DNA of 64,000 nt from Hexactinellida sp. DTS-2022. Taxonomy: Eukaryota; Porifera; Hexactinellida. Positions 23,101-31,185 of the stretch are shown here, piece by piece. Under the pieces are notes generated by a model. The model was given only the letters and a program-made list of their open reading frames with translations. It was not told where the DNA came from and made no database searches. Location of the stretch: the NCBI GenBank assembly GCA_028753945.1, contig JAPNXP010000017.1:1426001-1490000 (forward strand), read 5' to 3'. The position numbers and the translations under genes are program-made. Positions within the stretch are counted from its first letter, which is position 1. Every line of letters begins with the position of its first letter.

Positions 23101-25662
23101 ACCCTGATGTTCGTACTATACTACCGAGATTTATTGCATCGTAAATTCAGTGAACTCCCGTTATATCGAAGTTCAAGGACCTGTATACTCCTTCGATATA
23201 ACCGTGTATTCGTTATAAGCGGATGAAAATTAATGCATTTGGTACTCTGGGAGAAATATCACATTTCGCTATAAGCGGGTATTGCGTTATATCCAGCTTC
23301 GATATAACGGGAGTTTAGTTTACTGTACATTAGTTTGTAACTTCGTATGTATATAGGTGCAAGAAGGAAACAAAAGACAACAGCGCGGCTATAGGTCGCA
23401 TCCAGAAGCAGATGGTTACCCTGGAGCAGCAGGTGTCGGTGGCGGAGGAGGAGGCCACCAAGATGCGGGAGATACACCAGGACATAGCGCTCAGGGTGCG
23501 GGAGCTGGAGAACACGGTACTGCAGGAGGAGAACGATATAAAGAAGGGCATGGCCCGGGCGGATAAGGGCCTCAAAGAGGAGACGCATACACTCACAGTG
23601 ACACAGGTTAAGGTGCAGGTAGAAGAGAAGGGGCTGGAGAAACTGAGTGAACAGGTAAGTACTACAGCAGTTAAACTAAAGCAATTTAAACTATAGTGAA
23701 CTCCCGTTGTAACAAGTCCTTTAGTTAGCTTCGATATAAGCGGATAAAAATCAACTGATTATTTTATCCGTCTTAGGAATATACAGTAGAACCTGTTAAT
23801 ATCGGTCACCTAAGGGAAAGGCCAAAAATCGTTGTTGTTTCTATCTCTATACAAAGGTTGGTTATAATTTGGCAAGTAATGTGGGACTTATTCTAAGTGC
23901 CCCTTTATAGTCAGCATAAACTGTACATAATTTCGTTATAACGGGAGTTGCTTTAACTAAAAAATGTGCAACAATGATACAGTGTTTAAAAGCAAGTACG
24001 TATCATAAGTAACGAATGCAATATTCAGTTCCAGTCAAAGAAGGAGACGCTGACTCGAGTGCTCTCCGAGACAGAGGGGAGCAGAGACGCACAGAAAGCT
24101 AAGATTGAGGAGCTACAGTCTAAGAGCGAACAGCTGACTCAGGGAATCAGTGAGACTACCAATCAGCTGACTGAGCTACGCGAGAAGAGCAACAAACACA
24201 CACAAGACACAGCAAACAACAAATCGCTATTATTGCCGCAGAGAGATGGCCTAGCATCGAAGGTGTCAGAGATTAAGAATGAAATCGCTAAGTGCGTCTC
24301 TGAGCAGCTGTCCAGCAGCAACAAGCTGGATGACGTCACGTCGAGTCGCTGCATGATGGAGGGCATGACTGATCAGCTGATAGCGGAGACAGCTGAGATG
24401 CGAGGGCGCCAGGAGGAGATACAGGTGGTGCTGGACGCGGAGAGGGCGGAGCGGGCGGCGCTGGAGAGGGAGAGGGAGGAGCTGAAGATGTTTGGGAGCA
24501 ATCTGAGGGAGAACCACAGCGTATTCGTACTGGACAAACGGGAGGGGATTGTTAAGTCAGAAGAGCTGTTTAGTGAGGCTGTGAGAGAGAATGCACTGCT
24601 GACAGGTGAATAGTAATATATTCTGTATAGTATGATGATGTTAATAGTAACAGTAGTAAATACGACCAGGGGTAATAGGATTTTCCGGATATTACATACA
24701 CTATTTCAGTCGCCTCCAAATCCTAAGCTTTTCAATACAGATGACCCTCGTTAATACGAATTTAGATAAGGAGTACTAATTTTACTGTTCCTTGGTGTAC
24801 GTATTAACAGTTTTGCTGTATTTGCAGGCGAATATCGGTGTCAACAGAGCTCCCACATGTCAGCCAGTACTAACCTCTTGCAGTGGACAGACGAGAAGCT
24901 TAAGCTGACCTCCGGCATTAAGGACCACAAACAGCTGATGGGTATACAGACTAGGATGCACACAGCGGCACAGGAGTACTACCGACAGAGGGGAGACAGG
25001 TCCCAGCAACAGCTCGTGAGGTTGGAATGTAGATTCAATCGTCAGATATTAAATAGGAAATATAGCACAGCACAGTAGACTCTAGTTAGTACGAACACGG
25101 ATAAGGCAAAATATCGGTAAATGAATACAAGGTTTAATTCCCCTAGACTAGCCTATACAATGCAATGCATGCAAGTGACTCCGGTTAATATGAACTTCCG
25201 GAGACTATTACAAAGGAATTTCGATGGCCCCCTGGTGTTTGTATAAACGAAAACTACTCTATTATTGTAGAGCTTTATTTCTACTAATATAGAGAAGATA
25301 ATAAAACGAGATTGTGAAGAAGAAAGGAATACCTTTCCACATTAATTCCATTATTAACTATAAGAAGCCATATAAATCTGAGGGAAATACAAACAATTAT
25401 TGTATTTCTAAATTGCTATTCTATGTATTCTAGGCTGGTGCAGGACGGCGAGAATAACAGAGAGAGCTCAATGGGAATGAAGAGACTGCTGGATAACGTT
25501 ATGTCCGAAATAAAATCATTTCTAGAAGTGTACAGCAAGATGAGTGCAGCGAGAGGAGCCAGGAAGAGTAAAGTCACATTCTCAGATGTTATAGAGTTCG
25601 AAACCGAGGCTGTCACAAACAGATCTACTCTGCCTCCGATCCACAACAACAACAACACATAA
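17146..25662 (+). CDS. Long coiled-coil protein, seven exons, hosting three nested genes
   Basis: Exons 17146-17664, 17903-18183, 22614-22910, 23357-23654, 24029-24605 (or from 24035), 24828-25020 and 25434-25662. All join in frame with GT/AG borders to give about 797 residues. The protein is almost entirely Glu/Lys/Gln/Leu-rich heptad-like helix, for example LEREREELKMFGSNLREN and QVSVAEEEATKMREIHQD, with a short basic-acidic tail ending LPPIHNNNNT. No catalytic domain is seen. Such proteins are typical of axonemes, centrioles and cytoskeleton, but I cannot name a family. The 4.4-kb second intron contains RNF7, an RG-rich orphan and FKBP8. Every one of the other five introns contains a MITE. 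The upstream start is uncertain, and the exon 6 donor (GAG/GTTGGA) is weak. Confidence 0.72.
17709..17893. mobile_element. pogo-type MITE (family D) filling coiled-coil intron 1
   Basis: CAGTCAGGTCTGTTTATTGTG with internal TATTATGAACAAGCCCTATGG, TGAGTTCGCTTATTATGAAC and TTATGGTCCCTTGAATGTTC. The same blocks occur at 29998-30165 and 53396-53586. It takes up 185 of the intron's 238 bp and ends 9 bp before the acceptor. Confidence 0.7.
18475..18813 (-). CDS. RNF7: RNF7/RBX2-type RING-box protein
   Basis: RING-H2 subunit of cullin-RING E3 ubiquitin ligases. It binds the cullin C-terminus (mainly CUL5 for RBX2) and recruits the E2 in nucleus and cytosol. Complete at 112 residues, the normal size for RNF7. 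Seen: the cullin-binding strand MFVLKKWNAVAMWSWDV, then zinc ligands in CDTCAICKHHVMDAC, CLRC, the family-specific VVVWGECNHSYHNCCM and CPLCSSDW. The final IVSRTGK matches RNF7 (VVQRIGK) better than RBX1. It is intronless and lies on the opposite strand within intron 2 of the coiled-coil gene. Its start is about 280 bp from the divergent RG-rich gene. Confidence 0.93.
   Translation of the reverse strand: MADGKPEAMAVDTPSPQIKKKPPRQGPMFVLKKWNAVAMWSWDVSCDTCAICKHHVMDACLRCQTEGKQEECVVVWGECNHSYHNCCMALWMQHSDKCPLCSSDWIVSRTGK
18814..19094. promoter_or_regulatory. Bidirectional spacer between RNF7 and the RG-rich gene
   Basis: 281 bp between divergent start codons. It contains one arm of a family A MITE beginning CAGTAGAACCTCGTTAGTACG at 18899 and breaking off near 18970. 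A shared promoter is inferred from spacing only. Confidence 0.4.
19095..20573 (+). CDS. Unrecognised 492-residue protein with RG-rich segments
   Basis: Intact intronless frame. The first Met opens MIVDHKLIINCANR. A second Met, MQEMDETAVADSSG at 19137, is an equally good start and would give 478 residues. Residues about 30-290 look like a compact, mostly helical domain (KICKELESIG, DKCYVTRFSAPFKLLEKC, KLREVFIRKCILTSRLD, LRKLCIREFHLEMGKCF). It is followed by RGRGAIRRQGRGRGRFIGR, a second helical region (about 355-440) that could be a winged helix, and a tail RRGRGGRRGRRGRMKRG. RG/RGG stretches usually bind RNA and are arginine-methylated. I know no matching family. Polyadenylation-type AATAAA follows at about 20630. 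It lies inside coiled-coil intron 2, convergent with FKBP8. Confidence 0.75.
   Translation: MIVDHKLIINCANRMQEMDETAVADSSGFSEPYALLLLKICKELESIGNSRPKSVDKLKNLLRDKCYVTRFSAPFKLLEKCCQNSVQLKADNKPVPKVFAYYEELKTTNDTWKKSFEKMYTFLQHRFNAFPLELDDSACSKIEENLGDWIGTRVTSKVVPGIRDYAKLREVFIRKCILTSRLDPATLVHALQRDGYIGISLTGEVTYNLKGVDCEETSPYNKYLLGKLKSIEDLPKTEQALINVVKPFTNIIQSVQPSEMVKKYPQLTHVLRKLCIREFHLEMGKCFQSSSDKNTNKPAVVRGRGAIRRQGRGRGRFIGRQKGADTEANKPILGVLLRSNKQIETISSKWNAPLSPQTEEEGVRRVAEWVRDKISEFEAGCVSTHNTLLQQAIQCSLRRDLVSVDRVVAILERCGVVRIGGQRVEYELGRKEGLEAGESEINSYLKSDTHRLAAYRRNVESGSDNPKEWERGKRRGRGGRRGRRGRMKRGKY
20870..22312 (-). CDS. FKBP8: FKBP8 (FKBP38)-like tail-anchored immunophilin
   Basis: 480 residues, intronless, complete. 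The layout matches FKBP8: an acidic Ser/Thr/Pro-rich N-terminus (1-160), the DEWLDILGNGSLKKLTV strand that opens the FKBP domain (about 160-272, with GYGETANGDNIPANSDLYY), three TPR-like repeats (about 285-420, RKKARGNTLYK, CRILTNLAIVQCKQ, KALFRKSVILTGRQDYEGAI), then one hydrophobic helix (457-477, VLVASGVVAVAAICIGVLL) and the short tail YKRL. Family members sit on the mitochondrial outer membrane, bind HSP90 and BCL-2, and influence mTOR and mitophagy. As in FKBP8, several classic FKBP active-site aromatics seem absent, so isomerase activity may be weak. The repeat EPEPEPE is at 144-150. It lies antisense within coiled-coil intron 2. Confidence 0.88.
   Translation of the reverse strand: MADHTYATSTAATPGELEEASIEPITDSLLPSDVTTTTRTPSPPSQSQPTAEVTPTAGQPADVIDAVASEDLFTVKFQSPISPDTPSDPVPPLDVPETAEEPLEDSLQLSAVQTSTASMAGSTDSYVIVTDSPSQPSAELLPQEPEPEPEPASKPEPPADEWLDILGNGSLKKLTVTRGEGPQATRGQRVLLDLTGRLEMEGPVVEEQLGLEVEVGEADVVQGLDLALPLMSQGEVAWVYMQSRFGYGETANGDNIPANSDLYYLVTLREVHPRYDYAALTESQLRELVERKKARGNTLYKLCQLGSAATVYSSALKALQAHAYSDTPEGKLIGCRILTNLAIVQCKQEQAQQSLVSCDNALRLVPGDTKALFRKSVILTGRQDYEGAISCLEEALRSSPEDRGVEQELRRVRALNEQSNRRQREVYRRMFRGPALEHTQPRETGGTQGEGGRSKLKVLVASGVVAVAAICIGVLLYKRL
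22965..23325. mobile_element. Family A and family B MITEs filling coiled-coil intron 3
   Basis: 22965-23122 carries family A blocks (TTTTAATACGAACATGAATA, GGTTAATGCGAATTCCGG, CTGATGTTCGTAC). 23148-23325 is a complete family B element, CAGTGAACTCCCGTTATATCG to the reverse complement of CAGTAAACTAAACTCCCG, with ATTCGTTATAAGCGGAT and CTCTGGGAGAAATAT inside. Together they take most of the 446-bp intron. Confidence 0.75.
23697..23956. mobile_element. Family B MITE interrupted by another MITE in coiled-coil intron 4
   Basis: The left arm is GTGAACTCCCGTTGTAACAAG and the right arm is TTTCGTTATAACGGGAGTTG. Between them a different sequence starts CAGTAGAACCTGTTAATATCG at 23786 (TCGGTCACCTAAGG), so one element appears to have landed in another. 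Confidence 0.55.
24738..24817. mobile_element. Family A MITE fragment in coiled-coil intron 5
   Basis: CAGATGACCCTCGTTAATACG to GGTGTACGTATTAACAG. It ends 10 bp before the acceptor TTTGCAG. Confidence 0.55.
25073..25262. mobile_element. Family A MITE in coiled-coil intron 6
   Basis: CAGTAGACTCTAGTTAGTACG, then ACGGATAAGGCGAAATATCGG, TGCATGCAAGTGACTCCGG and CCCCCTGGTGTTTGTATAAAC. It is close to the copies at 44850 and 22965. Confidence 0.7.
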
Positions 25663-25889
25663 TCTAATATACATTATATACTCTTATTAACTAATTTAAT
25701 TAACATTCGAATACATTGTTCACATTATACTCAGTCACTTAATATGATTAAATATATCTACACTTATAGAAAATTTATAAATAACTTGTAATACGATCAG
25801 CTGATTTTAGCTGTGTTCCCAAAATAAACTTAAGCTAAAGGGTTTTAATACAAAATAATAGAAATCTTATTACAAACTAAATCCTAAAT

Positions 25890-27648
25890 TCATATAGAGC
25901 TAACCTGTTCGTCTCCAAATCCTTCTAACGAGAAGTACGAGAACACGCCATTAACGTAAGTAAGGAGTTTGTCCTTACTGGCGATAACGGCTTTCCCCCA
26001 CCCGCCCACATACGCCAGGCGGTACTGAATAGGAGAGGAGCGACTGTAGAAATTAAGGTATTCTCTGTCCACAACCACTATCTGTTCTCTAGGTCCCATA
26101 GTGATGTGTCTGGGCGTTAGGTATTTACCGTTGTCCTGCGGTATACAGGTGCCAAATTTCGCGAGCAGCTCGCCTGAGAGTGAGTAGAGGTGTAGAAACG
26201 GAGTCCCATGGTGCAGCACAACAATATCATCGCGCTTTGTAACTGCTACCTCCAGGGGAGATATGAGCTTAGACGGAGTGAAAGGGTTGCTGTTGAGTTG
26301 CTTAGCGAAGTCGCTCTCCATATTGTACACCAGCACCTGGTCACAGCCTATGTATAGGGAATAGCAATATAGCAATATTGTAATTAATAAGGATATAGTG
26401 ATTGAAAATAGTTCCTCTAATAAAATAAGAATTTTTCGATTTGAATGATAAATTAAATATTAAACAGGATAGAAAATATAGTTAGGTTCTTTTACTCTGA
26501 ATATTCAAGGTACAAAAACTTTGTTAATTATAGGCGAAAATTAGAGAACTACAAAACAAACCCTAGTTGTTAAACTGTCACTAAAGGGCTTGTCTTAATA
26601 AAGTTTTTAATATCAAGCAGACGTAAAACTGTCCACAATAAGCAGACCTGACTCTAATGATAAAATCAACTCCACTTGAATAGAGCTATGCACTATCCCC
26701 TACCTATCTCCACTCACCTGTGTTAGCAATGACGACCAGGTTGTTGCTGGTGGTGGCCATGCCGTGCGGCCTCTTCAGCTCGTGCCAGCAGCCGTGTCCC
26801 AGCACCCTCCCGATCTCTCTCAGGAACTCTCCTTTCTGCGTCAGCACCTTAATGCGGTTCTTGTCAGGCACGGACACCAGCACATTGTCCCTGCATACAG
26901 CCAACCCGTACACGGAGTTGTACCACAGGTCCCTGTCCACCTGGAAGTAGGTCCATATCCCCGCCTCGGGATCCACCACGAACACAGTGTTGTCGTACCG
27001 CTTCAGCATGAACAGGTGTCGGCCGGCTGCCTTTATGTCGTGCGGCGCTATGCGTATTCCCCAGCTGCTGGGGTCTACGGTGGAGACGGGACTGCGGCTC
27101 CTGTCCAGCACCACGCGGCACGGCGCTTGCAGCTGGTACGCAATGCCCGGGTCGCACGCCAGGCGGAGACTGGGCATGTTAGAGAACCGCTTCAGGACGC
27201 CTCGCAACCTATCCTCCGAGAGGAATGTGGGTTTCTGCAGTCTCCCCGCCAGCTGCTCCACCTCCGCCTCCAGACTGGTGGCCCTGCCCCTGTAGGTCCC
27301 CAGCAGCGACTGCGAGGGGTCCAGCGAGGCCAGCTGCTTGCTCAGGGCCTGCAGCTCCCGCATCTGCGTCTCCAGCTCCGCTATGAGTCTCTCCAGCTCC
27401 TCCAGGTACGGCGAGTACGTGTGTCGCACGCGCGTCACGGCGCTCTGCTCCGCGTCCAGCAGCGCGCTCATCAGCTGATTGAACTCGGTCTCCACTCGCG
27501 AGACCATCTGCTGCTGCGCTTGCGACACCTTCTCCTTTCGCGCCTGCAGCTCCCAGAGGCTCTCCTGCAGCGACACCACGCGCGACTCCGCGGTTATACT
27601 CACCATAAACAGACTAGGCTTGCTGGGACGGGAGCTCTGAGTGGCCAT
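25890..27648 (-). CDS. TRIM-like coiled-coil/NHL-type propeller protein lacking RING and B-box
   Basis: Two exons, 27648-26718 and 26347-25890, join in phase 1 (CACAG/GTGAGT donor, ATAG acceptor) to 462 residues. Residues about 20-145 form a coiled coil (ESLWELQARKEKVSQAQQQ, ELERLIAELETQMRELQAL) like the BBC region of TRIM proteins. Residues about 185-455 hold repeated blade-like segments (RHLFMLKRYDNTVFVVD, YGLAVCRDNVLVSVPDKNR, KRPHGMATTSNNLVVIANT, RHITMGPREQIVVVD), as in NHL/TRIM beta-propellers. No RING or B-box cysteines precede it, so ligase activity is not expected. It ends 228 bp from the convergent coiled-coil gene. The last codons (EQVSSI) overlap a possible donor CAG/GTTAGC, so a further exon is possible. 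Confidence 0.7.
26348..26717. other. Intron of the propeller gene with a family D MITE remnant
   Basis: 370 bp. 26583-26655 contains AGGGCTTGTCTTAATAAAG and CCACAATAAGCAGACCTGAC, the reverse complement of family D ends. Nothing else is recognised. Confidence 0.5.
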
Positions 27649-27706
27649 AGGTGTATACAGGCTATGTTATAATAGTCTCATTATTATAGCATATTATACA
27701 CCAATA

Positions 27707-27878
27707 CAGTCAGCTCTCGTTATAACGAAGTGCTTGGGACCTGTAAATTCCTTCGTTATATCCGGATATTCGTTATAAGAGCATAATAATTAATGACTTA
27801 GTATTCTGGGAGAAAATCTCCATTTCGTTATAAGCGGAAATTCGTTATATCCGACTTGGTTATAACGGGAGTTCACTG
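27707..27878. mobile_element. pogo-type MITE (family B), upstream of the propeller gene
   Basis: 172 bp, CAGTCAGCTCTCGTTATAACG to the reverse complement of CAGTGAACTCCCGTTATAACC. Both arms contain TTCGTTATATCCG and TTCGTTATAAG. It lies 59 bp upstream of the propeller gene start codon and 128 bp beyond the LAS1L stop. Confidence 0.8.
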
Positions 27879-28006
27879 TATATTAATTACTGAGAAATCT
27901 GCTATACTAATTATAGTAGTAATTGCAAGTCAAATTATATAAAACTAAGTGTGATTAAAATTGCTAAAAATTGAATTACATGTAATAGAAGCGAGATACG
28001 TGTGTA

Positions 28007-29299
28007 CTACTTTACGCACTCACCAATACCAACAGGCAGATAGGACCTCGTATCAACTGCCTTCCAGCCCCTATCCGTCTTGTCTAGCTTAGAACGGATA
28101 CTCTGCTGGGTCTGCACAATATGACGTAACTCTCTATCGAGTGTTCTCACAGACTGCAGATCCCCTCTCCGAACCAGGGATATCCATTTGGAGAGTTTGA
28201 GGATGTTCCTTGCCTTCCTCTCCCTGCAGAGAGAAGGGAACCGTTTGATTAGCAGCCTCGCCGCTGCATAGGTGTATACGCCCGGATTAGATAGGTTAGT
28301 TTGTAGGATGTAGGGAGCAAGGTGGGACAGGGATTTGTAAGTTGATAACGTTCTACTCTTTCGATAGAGTACCTTCTTCTTTCTAGAACCCATTATCAAA
28401 TGTTGTAAGGCTAGTCTCAACCAGACTCCATGGTACAGCAAGCTGATATTATCCAACTCCACAGTACTCACTCTCTGTAGGATCAGTTGTATCAGACGGG
28501 CAGTGATGCTGCCTACAGAGCTGGTAGCGTCCGAGTAGGACAGGATTCTGTTCCAGAAAGCGCTAAGCTTAGAGCAGTCGGAGTGCAGCCTCGGGAGAGC
28601 AGCCACTGAGGGGGAGTACGGTGCGTATTTAATTCTGTGCGAATTAGCTTCTAGCAGAGACAAGGCTAGCGTTTCCTTATCCCCAATCTTCCTAGCGAGA
28701 GAAATAAAGGTGCCAAAGTGCTGAGGGGTCACGGTGGTGTTGTTAATTATTGAATTAGTTGCGTTTCGAAATAGTTCGATAAAGCGCGATTTGTGTTCTT
28801 GAATCGACACGCGTGTAGTCTTTACATATACTTCTTTCCAGTAGTAAGAATCGATCCACTCTATACAGAAGTCGAGAGCTCGCTCGAGCAGAGACAAACA
28901 AGGCATCACGTGGTGAGTCGCGTCATGGCGCTGGTCGCATATCCACACAGGAATGCCGATAGCAAACAGAGTTTCCTTTATAGACTTAGGCACTGCGTAA
29001 TCCTGGTACAAGTCACTGATCCCATTCACGAATCGTATCAGGGCTAGCGACGAGACCTGCTGCAAGGTGTGTGGGTTTATACTGGAGTCTAGAGAAGCTA
29101 GTTTGGCCTGCAGGAGCTCGCATGTCACCTCCACCCCCACTGGCACCTTGTATCGGGCCTGCCAGCACTGGACCCGCCCCAGGCCCCGCCTAATGTCAGC
29201 TGGCTCGCAGCTGAAGAGGTCGCGGTACGCCGCGTCCCAGCTCTCCTGTGTGCGCCAAGCTGTGCAGACATAGCGGGAGGACATGGGACAGGAATGCAA
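28007..29299 (-). CDS. LAS1L: LAS1-like rRNA-processing endonuclease subunit
   Basis: Las1 is the HEPN-domain nuclease that cuts ITS2 of pre-rRNA in complex with the kinase NOL9/Grc3, in the nucleolus, during 60S maturation. The 430-residue frame opens with the family pattern: SWDAAYRDLFS, QCWQARYKVPVGVEVT (about 45-60), LIRFVNGISDLYQ (about 87-99), then CDQRHDATHHVMPCL (about 121-135), where R124 and H129 form the HEPN R-x4-H catalytic motif. WIDSYYWKEVY follows. It is shorter than human LAS1L and lacks the long acidic C-terminal part. The last in-frame residues GWKAVDTRSYLPVGIG match the conserved region near the family end. The stop follows five codons after a good donor (TTG/GTGAGT), so a small last exon may be missed. 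The start may also be the Met five residues downstream. Confidence 0.83.
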   Translation of the reverse strand: MHSCPMSSRYVCTAWRTQESWDAAYRDLFSCEPADIRRGLGRVQCWQARYKVPVGVEVTCELLQAKLASLDSSINPHTLQQVSSLALIRFVNGISDLYQDYAVPKSIKETLFAIGIPVWICDQRHDATHHVMPCLSLLERALDFCIEWIDSYYWKEVYVKTTRVSIQEHKSRFIELFRNATNSIINNTTVTPQHFGTFISLARKIGDKETLALSLLEANSHRIKYAPYSPSVAALPRLHSDCSKLSAFWNRILSYSDATSSVGSITARLIQLILQRVSTVELDNISLLYHGVWLRLALQHLIMGSRKKKVLYRKSRTLSTYKSLSHLAPYILQTNLSNPGVYTYAAARLLIKRFPSLCRERKARNILKLSKWISLVRRGDLQSVRTLDRELRHIVQTQQSIRSKLDKTDRGWKAVDTRSYLPVGIGECVK

Positions 29300-29520
29300 T
29301 CTAAAGTAAATAGATACAGGTGTATGAGATTGGTATTCGTCACACTGTATATGGAGTCACTTCATTGTGCACAAATAGTTTGTCTCTGTAATAATTTATA
29401 AGACAATAAGCATTGACTAATTATACATCTAGTAATCAGTCCCGGAAGAGTAAAATCTGAATTATATAAGGGATAGTAAAGGAAGTGTTATCATAACTAT
29501 CATAACTTGTATAATTATCT

Positions 29521-29890
29521 ATATATATAAAATACAATGTCTGTCTGTGTGTATGTCTGTCTGTCTGTCCTCACATCTCCTCTGAGATGCCTGAACCGAT
29601 CTGTACCAAATTTCGCATATTATCTAGGAATTATCTCACCACTCCAGATAAGGAATTTTTAAGAAAAATATTCACATCTTCCATCCCCAAGGTGCCAAAA
29701 CATTTAACCAATTAAATTCGAGGGTTGTCCCAGTATGGATTAGCATCTAGCATTCAATTAGTATAAAAGGATTTATATGTCTCTATCAATTGTTAAGTGT
29801 GCAGTATAGAATGCCAACTGAGACTGTAATTTAATTGGTCGAGAGTAAATTAATTTATCCAATCAGTTATCTGTGTTCAGTATCCCATTG
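29521..29890. repeat. Dispersed repeat with TCTG microsatellite; reversed copy at 60815-61012
   Basis: Begins TATATATATAAAATACAATG, followed by a TGTCTGTC run and CCGATCTGTACCAAATTTCG. Its right part (AATTCGAGGGTTGT, TAGCATCTAGCATTCAATTAG, TATGTCTCTATCAATTGTTAAG) is matched in reverse complement at 60860-61012. A non-autonomous transposon is likely, class unknown. Confidence 0.55.
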
Positions 29891-29997
29891 TGATTTCCCA
29901 TAATATAAACAACAATTGAATATACATATAGACCAATAAACTTACATTTGTGTTGTTGGACAATTTAATAGTCATACCTATTGCTATCAGTCAGGTC

Positions 29998-30165
29998 TGC
30001 TTATTATGAACCAGATTTCGTCTGCTTTATTATGAACAAGCCTTATGGTCCCAATTTAACAACTTACATAGGGTTTGTACTAAGTTGAGTTCGCTTATTA
30101 TGAAGTCTCTCTATTATGCACAATTTATGGTCCCTTGAATGTTTATCATAAAAGAACCTGACTAT
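29998..30165. mobile_element. pogo-type MITE (family D)
   Basis: CAGTCAGGTCTGCTTATTATG with TTATGAACAAGCCTTATGGTC, TTGAGTTCGCTTATTATGAAG and TATGGTCCCTTGAATG, closing with the terminal inverted copy AAAGAACCTGACTATA. Confidence 0.75.
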
Positions 30166-31185
30166 ACTATATAGATCGGGTTGACATATTTTGCCAACTT
30201 CAGTCATAATTTACATACAAAATCCAAACCTGTTATCAACTATGTTACTATACGTATGCCACTTAAAAACGTTCGCGAGTTGGTAATGATTGTAAACAAA
30301 CGCCCAATACAGCGAGAATGCGATTAAAACGTGAAAATGAAACCAAATACAAAGCGTAGTAAAGCATAGTAAACTAGCAGAAAAATGCCGCCCGGAGGGC
30401 GGTTTTTCGGCTAGTATAATTATAAAATGTATTATAGAAGGCAGAATAAGCAATAGTATGAAAACTACGGATACTGGCCTTAGGGTGTTAGAATAATAGA
30501 ATTGTTTACAAGAGAGTATGTAATATTCATATTTTCAACTTTCTTCCAATAAAAATGTTTGCCTCGACGACGCCATTTTCAGAATATGGGTTCCAAGTCT
30601 CAATTTGTGGATAAGTTATGGCGAATTAAATTCGCATCCTTATTGACAGTAAAAACTAAAAAACCATGAATTAATTAAGTAATATATTTGACCAGTAGGA
30701 AACTTTTTGCAAATATTAAATATGTCATATCATTTCTGTGAAGATCCAAAGCAGAAGCATGTAACTTATCAAAGAAGTGCAAAAAAGGTTTAATTATATT
30801 CACATAAAAGGTTAACTCAAGCAATCTCTGAAATCATTCACAGACCTTTCAGAAGATTATAAATTCAGTAAAGGTAATGTGGACTTTTAAACAAATTCAA
30901 TTGTTTACTTGTAATAACATGTATTTTCAATATTGGTAGAAATAATTTCTCAAATTATAATGTACTGTATTTGTTGTGCAAAGTTGTAGTAAGTAATATT
31001 TATTATATATTCAGTTTGCTAACCTCTTAGCTTAGTATAATCAGATATAATCAACAAACAATTATACAATAAATATGGCATAACCCGGTTGTACGTACGT
31101 ACAATTCGATAATACCTTACATACCAAATTCTACTGTTAAAGGAGACTCTTAACTTGATTATAAATTTTGTAGATTATTTGGTTA

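Larger units (their letters stand above)
29300..31185. other. Spacer between LAS1L and oxidase gene, repeats only
   Basis: Holds a dispersed repeat with TGTCTGTC tract (29521-29890), a family D MITE (29998-30165), a hairpin GCCGCCCGGAGGGCGG near 30388, and a family C-like arm near 31078-31135. The 80-codon minus frame at 30211 has no family resemblance and overlaps the hairpin, so it is not called. Confidence 0.55.

Noticed and set aside
26764..27672. 302-codon plus-strand frame opposite the propeller gene
   Set aside because: It is the complement of a GC-rich exon; it is dominated by His, Arg, Leu and Gln repeats with no family resemblance, whereas the minus frame has coiled-coil and propeller segments and continues into a matching second exon.
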